35,019 nt of DNA from DATLWR01 sp035576205 (GCA_035576205.1 DATLWR010000067.1:1-35019); one strand, 5' to 3'; numbered from the stretch's first letter, positions 24,782-33,587 are shown. Notes: a model not told the origin generated them from the letters alone. Numbers and translations are program-made.

Positions 24782-25923
24782 AGCGCCTCGCCCCCGCCGA
24801 CCGCATCCTGACCGGCAGTGTACTGCTGCTGATGGCCGTGAGCCTGCTGATGGTCTACAGCGCCAGCCTCAGTGTCTCCGAAGTCCGCTACGGCGACCCG
24901 TTCCGCATCATCCGCCACTGGCTGTTCTATGTGCCGGCCGGCATCGCCATCATGTGGTGGCTGTCGCGCATCGAGGTGACCTGGTGGCGCGCCATCGCCC
25001 TGCCGCTCCTGGGAGTGGCGATGCTGGCCATGGTCGCCGTGCTGGTCCCGGGCCTGGGCAAGGAGATCAACGGCGCCCAGCGCTGGTTCTCAGTATTCGG
25101 TCTGACCCTGCAGCCTGTGGAGCTGCTGAAGCCGACCCTCATTCTCTACATGGCCTACTACATGGCCGCCTTCCCCGAGCGCCTGCACCAGTTCTCCAGC
25201 GGCCTGGCACCCATGCTGGTGATGCTCGGCATCGGTTTGGCGCTATTGCTGCTGCAGCCGGACTTTGGCAGCGCGGCACTGCTGTTCGGCGTCTCGGTCT
25301 GCATGTGGTTCGTCGGCGGCGTACCGATCCGGCATCTGCTGGGTCTCCTGGCCACCTTCGTCCCCATGGGGATCATCGCACTGGTTGCTGAGCCCTACCG
25401 CATGAAGCGGCTGACCAGCTTCCTCGACCCGTGGTCCGATCCGTTCGGCAGCGGCTACCAGCTCGTGCAATCGATGATCGGCTTCGGCAGCGGCGGCCTG
25501 ACCGGCAGCGGCCTCGGCCAGGGCGTGCAAAAGCTCTTCTACCTGCCGGAGGTATTCACCGACTTCATCGGCGCAACCCTCGCCGAGGAGCTCGGCCTCA
25601 TCGGCACCCTCGCACTGATCGGGCTGTTCGCCGTGTTGCTAGGCCGCGGTATCTGGCTGGCGCTGCAGGACGACGAGCCTTTCCAGCGCCTGCTGGTGCT
25701 CGGCTGCACGCTGGCCATCGGCATCACCTTCATCATCAACCTTGGGGCTGCCATGGGTCTAATGCCGACCAAGGGCATGCCGATGCCGTTCGTCTCCTAT
25801 GGCGGCAGCGCCCTGATCGGCAACTGCGTGCTGATCGGGCTGGTGCTCGCCGTACAGCGCCATCGTCCGGAGAACATGCGCCGCGAAGCCAGGATCGCGC
25901 GGCAGCGGGAGCAGCAGGCATGA
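24778..25923 (+). CDS. ftsW: Septal peptidoglycan polymerase FtsW (SEDS family)
   Basis: A 381-residue SEDS glycosyltransferase that polymerises lipid II at the septum as the partner of FtsI. About ten membrane helices are present. Conserved loops: VYSASLSVSEVRYGDPF after helix 1, GKEINGAQRWFSVFGLTLQPVELLK in the large loop, LTSFLDPWSDPFGSGYQLVQSMIGFGSGGLTGSGLGQGVQKLFYLPE, DFIGATLAEELG (the catalytic-aspartate region), and PTKGMPMPFVSYGGSALIGNC. The start ATG 24778 overlaps murD by four bases; the frame is open upstream only as a murD shadow. Four-base overlap with murG follows. The distinction from RodA rests on position in the dcw cluster and the PTKGMPMPFVSYGG form. Confidence 0.94.
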   Translation: MKRLAPADRILTGSVLLLMAVSLLMVYSASLSVSEVRYGDPFRIIRHWLFYVPAGIAIMWWLSRIEVTWWRAIALPLLGVAMLAMVAVLVPGLGKEINGAQRWFSVFGLTLQPVELLKPTLILYMAYYMAAFPERLHQFSSGLAPMLVMLGIGLALLLLQPDFGSAALLFGVSVCMWFVGGVPIRHLLGLLATFVPMGIIALVAEPYRMKRLTSFLDPWSDPFGSGYQLVQSMIGFGSGGLTGSGLGQGVQKLFYLPEVFTDFIGATLAEELGLIGTLALIGLFAVLLGRGIWLALQDDEPFQRLLVLGCTLAIGITFIINLGAAMGLMPTKGMPMPFVSYGGSALIGNCVLIGLVLAVQRHRPENMRREARIARQREQQA

Positions 25924-27026
25924 GCCGGCAACCGATTCTCTGTATCGCCGGCGGCGGCACCGGTGGCCATGTCATGCCGGCCATTGCGCTGGCCGATGCG
26001 GCGCGCGAGCGCTGGCCGGGTCTCACTGTGCAGTTCATCGGCGCTGAACGCGGGCTCGAAGCCAGGCTTCTGCCCGAGCGCGGCGAAGAGGTACTGCTGC
26101 TCTCCATGCACGGCATCAAGGGGGCCGGCCTGTTGCAACGCCTGCGCGTCGCCTGCTGGGAACTGCCGCAAGCGATCCGTCGCATCCGCACCAGCTGGCA
26201 AGGCCGGCGACCGGACCTTGTCGTCGGGGTCGGCGGCTACGCCAGCGCCTCGGGCGTGCTGGCAGCCCTCGTCAGCCGCATCCCGGTCGTGCTCTACGAA
26301 CAGAACGCCATGCCGGGCCTTGTGAACCGGCTGCTGGCCCGCTTCTGCAAAAAGATCATGCTCGGTTTCGCTGCAGCGAAAGAGCATCTGCACCGTGCCC
26401 CCTGCGTCGTTACCGGCAACATGGTGCGCGCCGCCATTGCGGCCGTGCGCTGGCAACCGCACATCCCGTCGCGCCTGTTGGTCATGGGTGGCTCGCAGGG
26501 GGCACGCTTCCTCAATGACACCGTGCCGGATGCCTGCGTACAGCTCGCCGCCCAGGGATACAGCTTCACTGTCACACATCTGGCCGGCAACGACGCGGCG
26601 ACCTGCCAGCAGGTCGCCGAGCGCTACGCGCAAGCCGGCATCGAGGCGACAGTACTGCCCTTCTGCGACGACATGCCGGCATTCTTTTCCAGCGGTGACC
26701 TGTTGATCGCCCGCAGTGGCGCCATGACCGTCGCCGAGGCGGCAAGCTGCGGTATGCCGAGCCTGTTCGTGCCGCTGCCGATTGCTGCCGACGACCACCA
26801 GCGTTTCAACGCTGAAGCACTGGCCTCGGTTGGCGGTGCCGAAGTACTGAACCAGCGCGACACCTCCGCCGGCACTCTCGCCGCAACCCTCACGCGGCTG
26901 CTGTTCAGCCCCGACAGGCTTGCCGAGATGAGCAGCGCATCCCTCACAGCAGCGCCGCTGGAGGCTCGCCGCAAGCAGCTCGAGGTGCTGACCGAGTTTC
27001 TGGCAGTCGAAGGAGCAAAGCAATGA
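25920..27026 (+). CDS. murG: UDP-GlcNAc:lipid I N-acetylglucosaminyltransferase MurG
   Basis: A 368-residue GT28 enzyme (GT-B fold) at the inner face of the membrane that adds GlcNAc to lipid I, giving lipid II. Motifs: ILCIAGGGTGGHVMPAIALA (G-loop 1), VVGVGGYASASGVLAAL (G-loop 2), YEQNAMPGLVNRLLARF, LLVMGGSQGARFLNDTVP (G-loop 3), and IARSGAMTVAEAASCGMPSLFVPLP with the donor-binding glutamate, then DDHQRFNAEAL. ATG 25920 overlaps ftsW by four bases; murC follows with the same overlap. Confidence 0.95.
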   Translation: MSRQPILCIAGGGTGGHVMPAIALADAARERWPGLTVQFIGAERGLEARLLPERGEEVLLLSMHGIKGAGLLQRLRVACWELPQAIRRIRTSWQGRRPDLVVGVGGYASASGVLAALVSRIPVVLYEQNAMPGLVNRLLARFCKKIMLGFAAAKEHLHRAPCVVTGNMVRAAIAAVRWQPHIPSRLLVMGGSQGARFLNDTVPDACVQLAAQGYSFTVTHLAGNDAATCQQVAERYAQAGIEATVLPFCDDMPAFFSSGDLLIARSGAMTVAEAASCGMPSLFVPLPIAADDHQRFNAEALASVGGAEVLNQRDTSAGTLAATLTRLLFSPDRLAEMSSASLTAAPLEARRKQLEVLTEFLAVEGAKQ

Positions 27027-28396
27027 AAGGGCGCATCCTTCATATCCACTTCACAGGCATCGGCGGCATCGGCATGAGCGGTATCGCCGAGGTGTTGCAC
27101 AACCAGGGCTTTGCCGTGCAGGGCTCGGATGCCGCGGACAGCAACAACGTCAAGCGTCTGCGCTCGCTGGGCATCCCGGTCACCGTCGGCCATGCCGCCG
27201 ACAACCTCGGCAATGCCCAGGTCGTCGTGACCTCCACGGCAATCCGCAAGGACAATCCGGAAGTGATCGAGGCGAAAAAACGTGGTATTCCGGTGATCCC
27301 GCGCGCCGAGATGCTCGCCGAGCTGATGCGCATGAAACAGGGCATCGCCATCGCCGGCAGCCACGGCAAAACGACGATGACCTCGCTGATCGCCCATGGC
27401 ATGGAGGCGGCAGGACTGGATCCAACCTATGTGATCGGTGGCCGGCTGATCGCCACCGGCAACAACGCCCGTCTCGGCGAAAGCCCGTGGCTGGTGGCCG
27501 AAGCCGACGAGAGCGACGGCTCCTTTTTGCGCCTGTCCCCGATGATCGCCGTGGTCAGCAACATCGATCCCGAGCATCTGGATCACTACGGCAATTTCGA
27601 AGCGCTGCTCGCCGCTTTCCGCCAGTTCGTCAATCAGGTGCCGTTCTACGGCCGCGTTGTGCTGCATCACGAGCATCCGCACGTCGCCGCTTTGCGTTCA
27701 GGGCTGCACAAGCCGGTGACCACCTACGGCTCCAGCCCGCAGGCCGACATCCATCTGCTGGATAACCGCACCGATGCCGGCGGCCAGGTATTCCGCGCAG
27801 GCCTGCGCGACGGCACCGATCTCGGCGAGTTCCGGCTGCGCATGCCGGGCCTGCACAATGCCGAGAATGCACTGGCGGCGATTGCCGTGCTACGCGAACT
27901 GAACATCGATCTGGCCATCATCCGCGAGGCACTGGCCTCGTTTGCCGGCATCCAGCGCCGTTTCCAGCGCACGACTATCGGCAAGGGCATCCTGGTCGAC
28001 GACTATGCGCACCATCCGCGCGAGATCCGCGCCACGCTGGCCGCTGCCCGTGCCTGCTGGCCGGATGCGCATCTGAAGGTGATCTTCCAGCCGCACCGTT
28101 ATACCCGCACCCGTGACCTGATGGACGATTTCCTCGGCGCCTTCGACGATGCCCACGAAGTGCTGCTGCTGCCGATCTATGCTGCCGGCGAAGCGGAGAT
28201 CGCCGGCATCAGCACCGAGTCATTGTGCGAAGGCATGAAGAGCCGCGGCCACCGCAGCGTCGGCATCTGCGCGGACCTCAACACCGCCCGCCGTGCCGCC
28301 GAGGTAGCCCTATCCGAGGGCAAGATCGTCATCCTGATGGGGGCCGGCTCTATCGGCAGCCTGGCGCAGGCGATGCGCGAGGAGGCGGAAGCGTGA
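27023..28396 (+). CDS. murC: UDP-MurNAc:L-alanine ligase MurC
   Basis: A 457-residue Mur ligase that attaches L-alanine to UDP-MurNAc, the first step of the stem peptide. Marks: IHFTGIGGIGMSGIAEVLHNQGFAVQGSDA at the N-terminus, the P-loop IAIAGSHGKTTMTSLIAHGM (Lys about 116), AEADESDGSFLRLSP, VSNIDPEHLDHYGNFE, and in the C-terminal domain RRFQRTTIGKGILVDDYAHHPREIRATL and FQPHRYTRTRDLMDDF. The length is slightly shorter than the E. coli protein but complete. It overlaps murG by four bases and its stop forms TGATG with the murB start. Confidence 0.95.
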   Translation: MKGRILHIHFTGIGGIGMSGIAEVLHNQGFAVQGSDAADSNNVKRLRSLGIPVTVGHAADNLGNAQVVVTSTAIRKDNPEVIEAKKRGIPVIPRAEMLAELMRMKQGIAIAGSHGKTTMTSLIAHGMEAAGLDPTYVIGGRLIATGNNARLGESPWLVAEADESDGSFLRLSPMIAVVSNIDPEHLDHYGNFEALLAAFRQFVNQVPFYGRVVLHHEHPHVAALRSGLHKPVTTYGSSPQADIHLLDNRTDAGGQVFRAGLRDGTDLGEFRLRMPGLHNAENALAAIAVLRELNIDLAIIREALASFAGIQRRFQRTTIGKGILVDDYAHHPREIRATLAAARACWPDAHLKVIFQPHRYTRTRDLMDDFLGAFDDAHEVLLLPIYAAGEAEIAGISTESLCEGMKSRGHRSVGICADLNTARRAAEVALSEGKIVILMGAGSIGSLAQAMREEAEA

Positions 28397-29304
28397 TGGC
28401 CGCCCTGAAATCCGCCGCCTGGCACGATGAGCTCGCCCGCCTCGGCCATCTCGTCGAGCACGAGCCGATGGCGCGCCACACCACGCTGGGTGTCGGCGGG
28501 CCGGCCCGCTGGTTTTTCCGCCCCGCCTCAAGGGCAGCCATGATCGAGGCCATGCCGCTGATTCCGGCCGATTTGCCGCGCCTGCCTCTGGGCCGCGGCA
28601 GCAATCTGCTGGTCCACGATGCCGGTTTCGACGGCATCGTCATCGACCTCGGCGGGCTGGACCATATTGAGGTCAACGGCTGTTCACTCACCGCCGAAGC
28701 CGGTGCCCGTATGAGCCGCGTGGCACGCATCTGCGCCGAATCCGGCCTTTCCGGACTGGAGTTCCTCTCCACCGTGCCCGGCGACATGGGTGGCGGTGTC
28801 GCGATGAACGCCGGCGCCTTCGGCCAGGAGATCGCCGACACCTTCGATCACGCCGACGTGCTGACTCCGGACGGCAAGGTCGTGCGCCTTGCGAAGGCGG
28901 CGCTGACCATGACCTACCGGCATACCGAACTGCCGGCCGGAAGCCTGGTGCTAGCCGCCGGCTTCACGCTGCATCCGGCCTCCCCCGAACAGATTCGTGA
29001 ACGCATCCGCGGCATGCGCGAGAAGCGCGGCCGCACGCAACCGCTGGCGCAGCCCAATTTCGGGTCGGTATTCAAGAATCCTCCCGGTGATTACTCGGCG
29101 CGACTGGTCGAGGCGGCTGGACTGAAGGGCTTTGGCATTGGCGGGGCACGCATTTCGGCGCTCCATGCCAACTTCATCGTCAACGAAGGCAGCGCCACCT
29201 GTGCCGACGTGCAGGCGCTGATCAAAAAGGCACAGGATGAGGTGGAAGCGAAATTCGGCATCCGGCTGCAGCCGGAAGTGCGCATGATCGGAGGCAAGCC
29301 ATGA
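28396..29304 (+). CDS. murB: UDP-N-acetylenolpyruvoylglucosamine reductase MurB
   Basis: A 302-residue FAD enzyme that reduces UDP-GlcNAc-enolpyruvate to UDP-MurNAc with NADPH. Marks: HTTLGVGGPARWFF, LPLGRGSNLLVHDAGFDGIVIDL (FAD-binding), ISGLEFLSTVPGDMGGGV-type sequence (here SGLSGLEFLSTVPGDMGGGVAMNAGAFGQE), and PNFGSVFKNPPGDYSARLVEAAGLKG, where the serine of GSVFKNP is the likely proton donor. The C-terminal GGARISALHANFIVNEG is also conserved. Its size and the absence of the extra C-terminal region fit type II MurB. ATG 28396 overlaps murC by one base; a GTG three bases upstream is also possible. A GGAGG-like site at 28380-28384 fits either. Confidence 0.94.
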   Translation: MAALKSAAWHDELARLGHLVEHEPMARHTTLGVGGPARWFFRPASRAAMIEAMPLIPADLPRLPLGRGSNLLVHDAGFDGIVIDLGGLDHIEVNGCSLTAEAGARMSRVARICAESGLSGLEFLSTVPGDMGGGVAMNAGAFGQEIADTFDHADVLTPDGKVVRLAKAALTMTYRHTELPAGSLVLAAGFTLHPASPEQIRERIRGMREKRGRTQPLAQPNFGSVFKNPPGDYSARLVEAAGLKGFGIGGARISALHANFIVNEGSATCADVQALIKKAQDEVEAKFGIRLQPEVRMIGGKP

Positions 29305-30206
29305 GCCGGCAGGTCGGAGTCCTGATGGGCGGCATCTCCTCGGAGCGCGCGGTGTCGCTGCGTTCCGGCAACGCCGTACTCTCCTCGCTCACGCGCTCGG
29401 GCATCCAGGCTGTAGGCATCGATCTCAACGGCAACTGGGCGGAACAGATTCGCGATGCCCGCCTCGATGTCGCCTTCATCGCCCTGCACGGCACCTTCGG
29501 CGAGGACGGCTGCGTGCAGGGGCTACTGGAGATCATGGGTATCCCCTACACCGGTTCGGGAGTCACCGCTTCGGCGCTGTGCATGAACAAGCGGCTGACC
29601 AAGCAGGTGCTGAACGCCGCCGGTGTGCGCATGCCGGTCGACGTGCCGATCGGCGAAGAGGGACCGATCCGTTATCCGGTGTTCGTCAAGCCGGTCGCCG
29701 AGGGTTCCAGCGTCGGCGTCAGCAGGGTGAACAACACGGAAGAGTGGCACAAACTGAACATTGCCGATCCGCGCGGCTGGATGGCGGAGATGCCGGTCGG
29801 TGGTCCGGAGATCGCCGTCTCGGTCCTGAACGGCAAGGCGCTGCCGCCGGTGGAGATCGCCCCGCGCTCCGGCGTTTACGACTACGCATCGAAGTACACC
29901 AAGGGCGCCACGGAATACTTCTGCCCGGCCCGGCTGCCGGCCGAAACGCTGCGCCACTGCATGCAGCGGGCCGAAATCGCCGCCGTTGCCTGCGGCTGCT
30001 CGGGTGCGCCGCGCGTCGACATGATCGTGGCGGATGGCGGTGAACCGGTGGTGCTGGAAGTGAACACGATTCCCGGAATGACGGAGACCAGCCTGCTGCC
30101 GAAATCGGCCGCCGCCGCCGGTGTCGATTTCGACACGCTGTGCCTGCGCATTCTCGACTCGGCAGCGCTCGAGCATGCCGATGCGATGCGGGAGGTGGGC
30201 GCGTGA
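29301..30206 (+). CDS. ddlB: D-alanine:D-alanine ligase
   Basis: A 301-residue ATP-grasp enzyme making D-Ala-D-Ala for MurF. Marks: VGVLMGGISSERAVSLRSGNAV (N-terminal substrate loop with the SERxVSLxSG motif), ALHGTFGEDGCVQGLLEIMGIPYTGSGVTASALCMNK, YPVFVKPVAEGSSVGVSRV (ATP-grasp), YDYASKYTKGATEYFCPARLP (the omega loop), and LEVNTIPGMTETSLLPKSAAAAG near the end. Size is that of short Ddl proteins of the DdlB type. It overlaps murB and ftsQ by four bases each. Confidence 0.95.
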   Translation: MSRQVGVLMGGISSERAVSLRSGNAVLSSLTRSGIQAVGIDLNGNWAEQIRDARLDVAFIALHGTFGEDGCVQGLLEIMGIPYTGSGVTASALCMNKRLTKQVLNAAGVRMPVDVPIGEEGPIRYPVFVKPVAEGSSVGVSRVNNTEEWHKLNIADPRGWMAEMPVGGPEIAVSVLNGKALPPVEIAPRSGVYDYASKYTKGATEYFCPARLPAETLRHCMQRAEIAAVACGCSGAPRVDMIVADGGEPVVLEVNTIPGMTETSLLPKSAAAAGVDFDTLCLRILDSAALEHADAMREVGA

Positions 30207-30958
30207 GCCGCGAAAACCGTCGCCGTACCGACCCGGAAATGAGCCGGCAGCATCGCCGCCGCTGGCTGGCACGATTCGCCAGGGCCGGACTGCTGGGCGG
30301 TGTGACGCTGGCCATGACCGCCGGACTATGGTGGCTGAACGGTGCCATGCGCATCGAAAGCTGGAGCATCGAAGGGCCGAAAGCCCTGCAGGTCGCCATC
30401 GGGCAACAGCTGGAGCTCCGCAAGGAGCAGCTCGACCTGATCCATGCCTGGCCTTCCTGCCTGCACGACGATCTCCTCGCGGCCATCCCGGATCTGGCCG
30501 ACGTCAGCATTGCCCGCCAGCTACCGAATCACCTGCAGATGGTGGCCGTCGCCCGCCGTCCGATGGCACTGTGGCAGGACGGGGATCAGGTCTGGCTGGT
30601 CGATGACCAGGCTACCGCCTACCGGAAACTTGCCGCCAGCGAGTCGCCCGATCTGCCGCTGCTGCGCGTGCCGCAGACCGATCTCGCTGCCTCCGTCGAA
30701 CTGCTGGCCGGCCTGCAGACGGCCGATGCCGGCAAGCTTGCAGAGCTCAGCGAGGTTCGTACCGACGGCAGCGACTGGCGCCTTTATTTCGATCGCGGCG
30801 AGCTATGGATGCTGCCGCAGGAGCATGACGACCGGCTGCTGGCCAGGTTGAACGGAATTCTGAATAGCCCGCGCTGGAAAAACGGCACCTGGCGCGTCGA
30901 TGCCCGCGCATCCACGCGCTGGTACCTCAGGCCGGCTGCTCAAGGGGGAGTGATCTGA
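30203..30958 (+). CDS. ftsQ: Cell division protein FtsQ
   Basis: A 251-residue bitopic divisome protein, partner of FtsL and FtsB. A basic cytoplasmic N-terminus (SRENRRRTDPEMSRQHRRRWLARFAR) is followed by one membrane helix (about residues 31-49) and a POTRA-like domain (about 54-120: IESWSIEGPKALQ to LPNHLQMVAVARRPMALWQ, with the usual P-x-x-L-x-V-x-V-x-x-R-x-P-x-A pattern in weakened form), then the FtsQ beta domain (VWLVDDQATAYRKLAASESPDLPLL). The GTG at 30203 is chosen because it makes the four-base overlap typical of this operon and has GGGAGG seven bases upstream (30190-30195); ATG 30239 is an alternative. Sequence is divergent; position and layout carry the call. Confidence 0.9.
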   Translation: MSRENRRRTDPEMSRQHRRRWLARFARAGLLGGVTLAMTAGLWWLNGAMRIESWSIEGPKALQVAIGQQLELRKEQLDLIHAWPSCLHDDLLAAIPDLADVSIARQLPNHLQMVAVARRPMALWQDGDQVWLVDDQATAYRKLAASESPDLPLLRVPQTDLAASVELLAGLQTADAGKLAELSEVRTDGSDWRLYFDRGELWMLPQEHDDRLLARLNGILNSPRWKNGTWRVDARASTRWYLRPAAQGGVI

Positions 30959-32190
30959 TGTCCAAGCATGACCAACTACTCGTGGGACTCGATATCGGCA
31001 CCAGCAAGATCGCCTGTGTGGTCGCCGAGACCGGACCGGACGGCAGGGTCGACATCATCGGCATCGGCACACATCCGTCGCGCGGCCTGCGCAAGGGTGT
31101 CGTGGTGAATATCGAGAGCACCGTCGAATCGATCCGGCTGGCCGTCGAGGAGGCCGAGCTGATGGCCGGCGTGGAGATTCATTCGGTATTCACCGGCATC
31201 GCCGGCAGCCATATCCGCGGCTACAACAGCCACGGCGTCGTGGCCACCAAGAACAACGAGGTGACCCGCGAGGATGTCGAGCGCGTTATCGACGCGGCAC
31301 GGGCGATGAACATCCCGGCCGACCAGAAGATCCTACATATCCTCCCGCAGGAATACGTCATCGATCACCAGGACGGCATCCGCGAGCCGATCGGCATGAG
31401 CGGCGTGCGACTGGAGGCCAAGGTTCACATCGTGACCGGCGCGGTCTCCTCGGCGCAGAACATCATCAAGTGTTGCAACCGCTGCGACCTCGACGTCTCC
31501 GACATGGTGCTCGAGCAGGTCGCCTCCAGCGAGGCTGTGCTGTTGCCAGACGAGAAGGACATCGGCGTGGCGCTGATCGACATTGGCGGCGGCACCACCG
31601 ATATAGCGGTGTTCCTCGACGGCGCCATCCGCCACACCGCCGTCATCCCGATCGGCGGCGACCACCTGACCAACGACCTGGTCATCGGCCTGCGCACCTC
31701 GGCACGCGAAGCCGACCAGCTGAAGAAGAAATACGGCGCCTGCATGACCGCGCTGATCGCCCCTGACGAGCAGATCGAAATCCCGAGCGTCGGCGGCCGG
31801 CCGCCGAAGCCGATGCCGCGCCAGGTCATGGCGCAGATCCTAGAACCGCGTGTCGAGGAACTGTTCGAAATGGTCAAGGCGGAGCTGGAGCGTTCCGGCT
31901 ACCAGGAGCTGATCGCGGCCGGCATCGTGCTGACCGGCGGCAGCTCGCTGTTGCACGGCATGGTGGAACTGGCCGAGGAGATCTTCGACATGCCGGTCCG
32001 CATGGGACGCCCGCAGGGTGTCGGCGGCCTGGTGGATGTCGTCTCCAGCCCGATCTACGCCACGGGCGTGGGCTTGATCCTGTACGGCCAGCGCTACCGG
32101 CAAAGCGCCCGCACCATCAAGACGACGGACAAGAACACGTTCGGACGCATCTGGCAGCGGATGCGAAGTTGGTTCGGCGATGCAGGTTGA
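30958..32190 (+). CDS. ftsA: Cell division protein FtsA
   Basis: A 410-residue actin-like ATPase that tethers FtsZ to the membrane and recruits later division proteins. Marks: LLVGLDIGTSKIACVVAE (phosphate 1), the 1C domain with VEEAELMAGVEIHSVFTGIAGSHI, QEYVIDHQDGIREPIGMSGVRLEAKVHIVT, VALIDIGGGTTDIAVFLDG (phosphate 2), and AAGIVLTGGSSLLHGMVELAEEIFDMPVRMG (adenosine site). The C-terminus NTFGRIWQRMRSWFGDAG is a plausible amphipathic membrane-targeting helix. GGGGGAG at 30944-30950 is the ribosome binding site; the start overlaps the ftsQ stop by one base. This is the last gene of the overlapping run, followed by a 58-base AT-rich gap before ftsZ. Confidence 0.96.
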   Translation: MSKHDQLLVGLDIGTSKIACVVAETGPDGRVDIIGIGTHPSRGLRKGVVVNIESTVESIRLAVEEAELMAGVEIHSVFTGIAGSHIRGYNSHGVVATKNNEVTREDVERVIDAARAMNIPADQKILHILPQEYVIDHQDGIREPIGMSGVRLEAKVHIVTGAVSSAQNIIKCCNRCDLDVSDMVLEQVASSEAVLLPDEKDIGVALIDIGGGTTDIAVFLDGAIRHTAVIPIGGDHLTNDLVIGLRTSAREADQLKKKYGACMTALIAPDEQIEIPSVGGRPPKPMPRQVMAQILEPRVEELFEMVKAELERSGYQELIAAGIVLTGGSSLLHGMVELAEEIFDMPVRMGRPQGVGGLVDVVSSPIYATGVGLILYGQRYRQSARTIKTTDKNTFGRIWQRMRSWFGDAG

Positions 32191-32235
32191 GTTTCAGAAG
32201 AGAAGATTGACAAAAAATTTAAATAAAACGGAGTT

Positions 32236-32248
32236 TTAGGAGGAGATT
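32236..32248 (+). promoter_or_regulatory. Strong ribosome binding site of ftsZ in an AT-rich leader
   Basis: AGGAGG at 32238-32243 lies five bases before the ATG, the best Shine-Dalgarno match in the window. The preceding 58-base gap is unusually A/T-rich (32211-32228 is almost only A and T). This fits the need for far more FtsZ than other dcw proteins. Confidence 0.75.
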
Positions 32249-33427
32249 ATGGCTACTTTGTATACATTTGAGGATACTTCGGGGCTGTCCGCCAAGATCA
32301 AGGTGTTCGGTATCGGCGGTGGCGGCGGCAACGCCCTGAACAACATGATTATCCAGAACCTGCGCGGTGTGGACTTCATTGTCGCCAACACCGACGCGCA
32401 GGCCATCCAGCGCAGCCAGGCAGCCGTCAAGCTGCAGCTCGGCACCAACATCACGCGTGGTCTCGGTGCCGGCGCTAACCCGCAAATCGGTCGCGAATCT
32501 GCCGAAGCGGAACGCGAGCACCTGCGTGAATTCATGCAGGACACCGACATGGTGTTCATCACCGCCGGCATGGGCGGCGGCACCGGTACCGGTGCGGCTC
32601 CGGTCATCGCCGAGATCGCCAAGGAGATGGGCGTGCTGACGGTGGCGGTCGTCACCAAGCCGTTCGCCTTCGAGGGCAAGCGGCGTATGCGCCAGGCCGA
32701 TGCCGGCATTGCCGAGTTGCGCAAGCATGTCGATACGCTGATCACCATCCCCAACCAGAAGCTGATCGGTGCGGTCGGCAAGAACACCAGTATGCTGGAG
32801 GCCTTCCGCAAGGCCGACGACGTGCTGCTGCAGGCCGTTCGCGGCATTGCCGAGCTGATCACGCATACCGGCTACATCAACGTCGACTTCGCCGACGTGA
32901 AGGCGGTCATGAGCGAAACCCGCGGCATCGCCATGATGGGTTCCGGTGTGGCAAGCGGAGAGAACCGCGCCATCGAGGCGGCCGAGCGGGCCATCAGCTC
33001 GCCGCTGCTGGAGGACGTCGACATCCACGGTGCCCAGGGCATCCTGATCAACGTCACCGGCAACGAGGACATGAGTCTCGCCGAATACGACGAGGCGGTA
33101 TCCATCATCCACAACATGGCCGACGAGGATGCCAACATCATCTGCGGTATGGTCTACGACCGCGATGCCGGCGATGAAATCCGCGTCACCGTTGTGGCCA
33201 CGGGCCTCTCCGGCGAGGCGCCGGTGCGCCTGATCGCCGATGCCGAACGCGAACCGACCCGCATGCCGCGCATGCCGCAGCTGCCGATCGCAGGCGCCCA
33301 GCCCGCAGCAGCCAGGCCGGCCGCGAGCCGTCCTAGCTTCTCGCAGGCGCCACTGTTCAATACCGCGGAAGCTTTCGACGAAGACCAGTTCGCGGTGCCG
33401 ACCTTCCTGCGCCGGCAGGCCGATTGA
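32249..33427 (+). CDS. ftsZ: Cell division GTPase FtsZ
   Basis: A 392-residue tubulin homologue forming the Z ring. Marks: IKVFGIGGGGGNALNNMI at the N-terminus (GTP base-binding), the tubulin signature GGGTGTGAAPVIAEIAKEM (about residues 110-128), TVAVVTKPFAFEGKRR, the T7 synergy loop NVDFADVKAVM (about 211-221), and GMVYDRDAGDEIRVTVVATGL. A variable linker rich in A, P and R (about 332-372) leads to the conserved C-terminal peptide VPTFLRRQAD, which binds FtsA and ZipA-like partners. The first dozen codons are AT-rich (GCT ACT TTG TAT ACA TTT), unlike the rest of the gene, probably to keep the ribosome site unstructured. Confidence 0.97.
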   Translation: MATLYTFEDTSGLSAKIKVFGIGGGGGNALNNMIIQNLRGVDFIVANTDAQAIQRSQAAVKLQLGTNITRGLGAGANPQIGRESAEAEREHLREFMQDTDMVFITAGMGGGTGTGAAPVIAEIAKEMGVLTVAVVTKPFAFEGKRRMRQADAGIAELRKHVDTLITIPNQKLIGAVGKNTSMLEAFRKADDVLLQAVRGIAELITHTGYINVDFADVKAVMSETRGIAMMGSGVASGENRAIEAAERAISSPLLEDVDIHGAQGILINVTGNEDMSLAEYDEAVSIIHNMADEDANIICGMVYDRDAGDEIRVTVVATGLSGEAPVRLIADAEREPTRMPRMPQLPIAGAQPAAARPAASRPSFSQAPLFNTAEAFDEDQFAVPTFLRRQAD

Positions 33428-33485
33428 TGAATCGGCCGAGGGGCAGGCAGATCACGGCTTGGAGAAGCTGAAGGAGCGTGGCAAT

Positions 33486-33560
33486 ATGCGCGGTCCTCAG
33501 CATGCGCGAGTTGCGCGATTGTGTTGCGGGTCACGTACACACGGACATGGACGTCCATAG
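33486..33560 (+). CDS. Possible 24-residue leader ORF before lpxC
   Basis: ATG at 33486 opens a 24-codon frame ending at TAG 33558-33560. AAGGAG (33471-33476) lies nine bases upstream, a reasonable ribosome binding site. The peptide (MRGPQHARVARLCCGSRTHG and four more residues) resembles no known protein; it is rich in Arg, His and Cys. Its stop overlaps the 12-base palindrome at 33547-33558. It could be a leader peptide affecting lpxC or a chance frame; there is no other support. Confidence 0.25.
   Translation: MRGPQHARVARLCCGSRTHGHGRP
33547..33558. promoter_or_regulatory. Perfect 12-base palindrome in the lpxC leader
   Basis: ATGGACGTCCAT reads the same on both strands and lies 29 bases before the lpxC start. 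Upstream, TGCGCG occurs three times (33487, 33503, 33512). The palindrome may be a protein-binding site or a small hairpin near the lpxC ribosome binding site. No canonical promoter was recognised in this 160-base gap. Confidence 0.3.
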
Positions 33561-33587
33561 TGTCGCGACGAAATGAAGGAGATATCC

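Noticed and set aside
32207..32235. ftsZ promoter from TTGACA
   Set aside because: No -10 hexamer lies 16-18 bases downstream; AT-rich sequence at shorter spacing does not fit sigma70.
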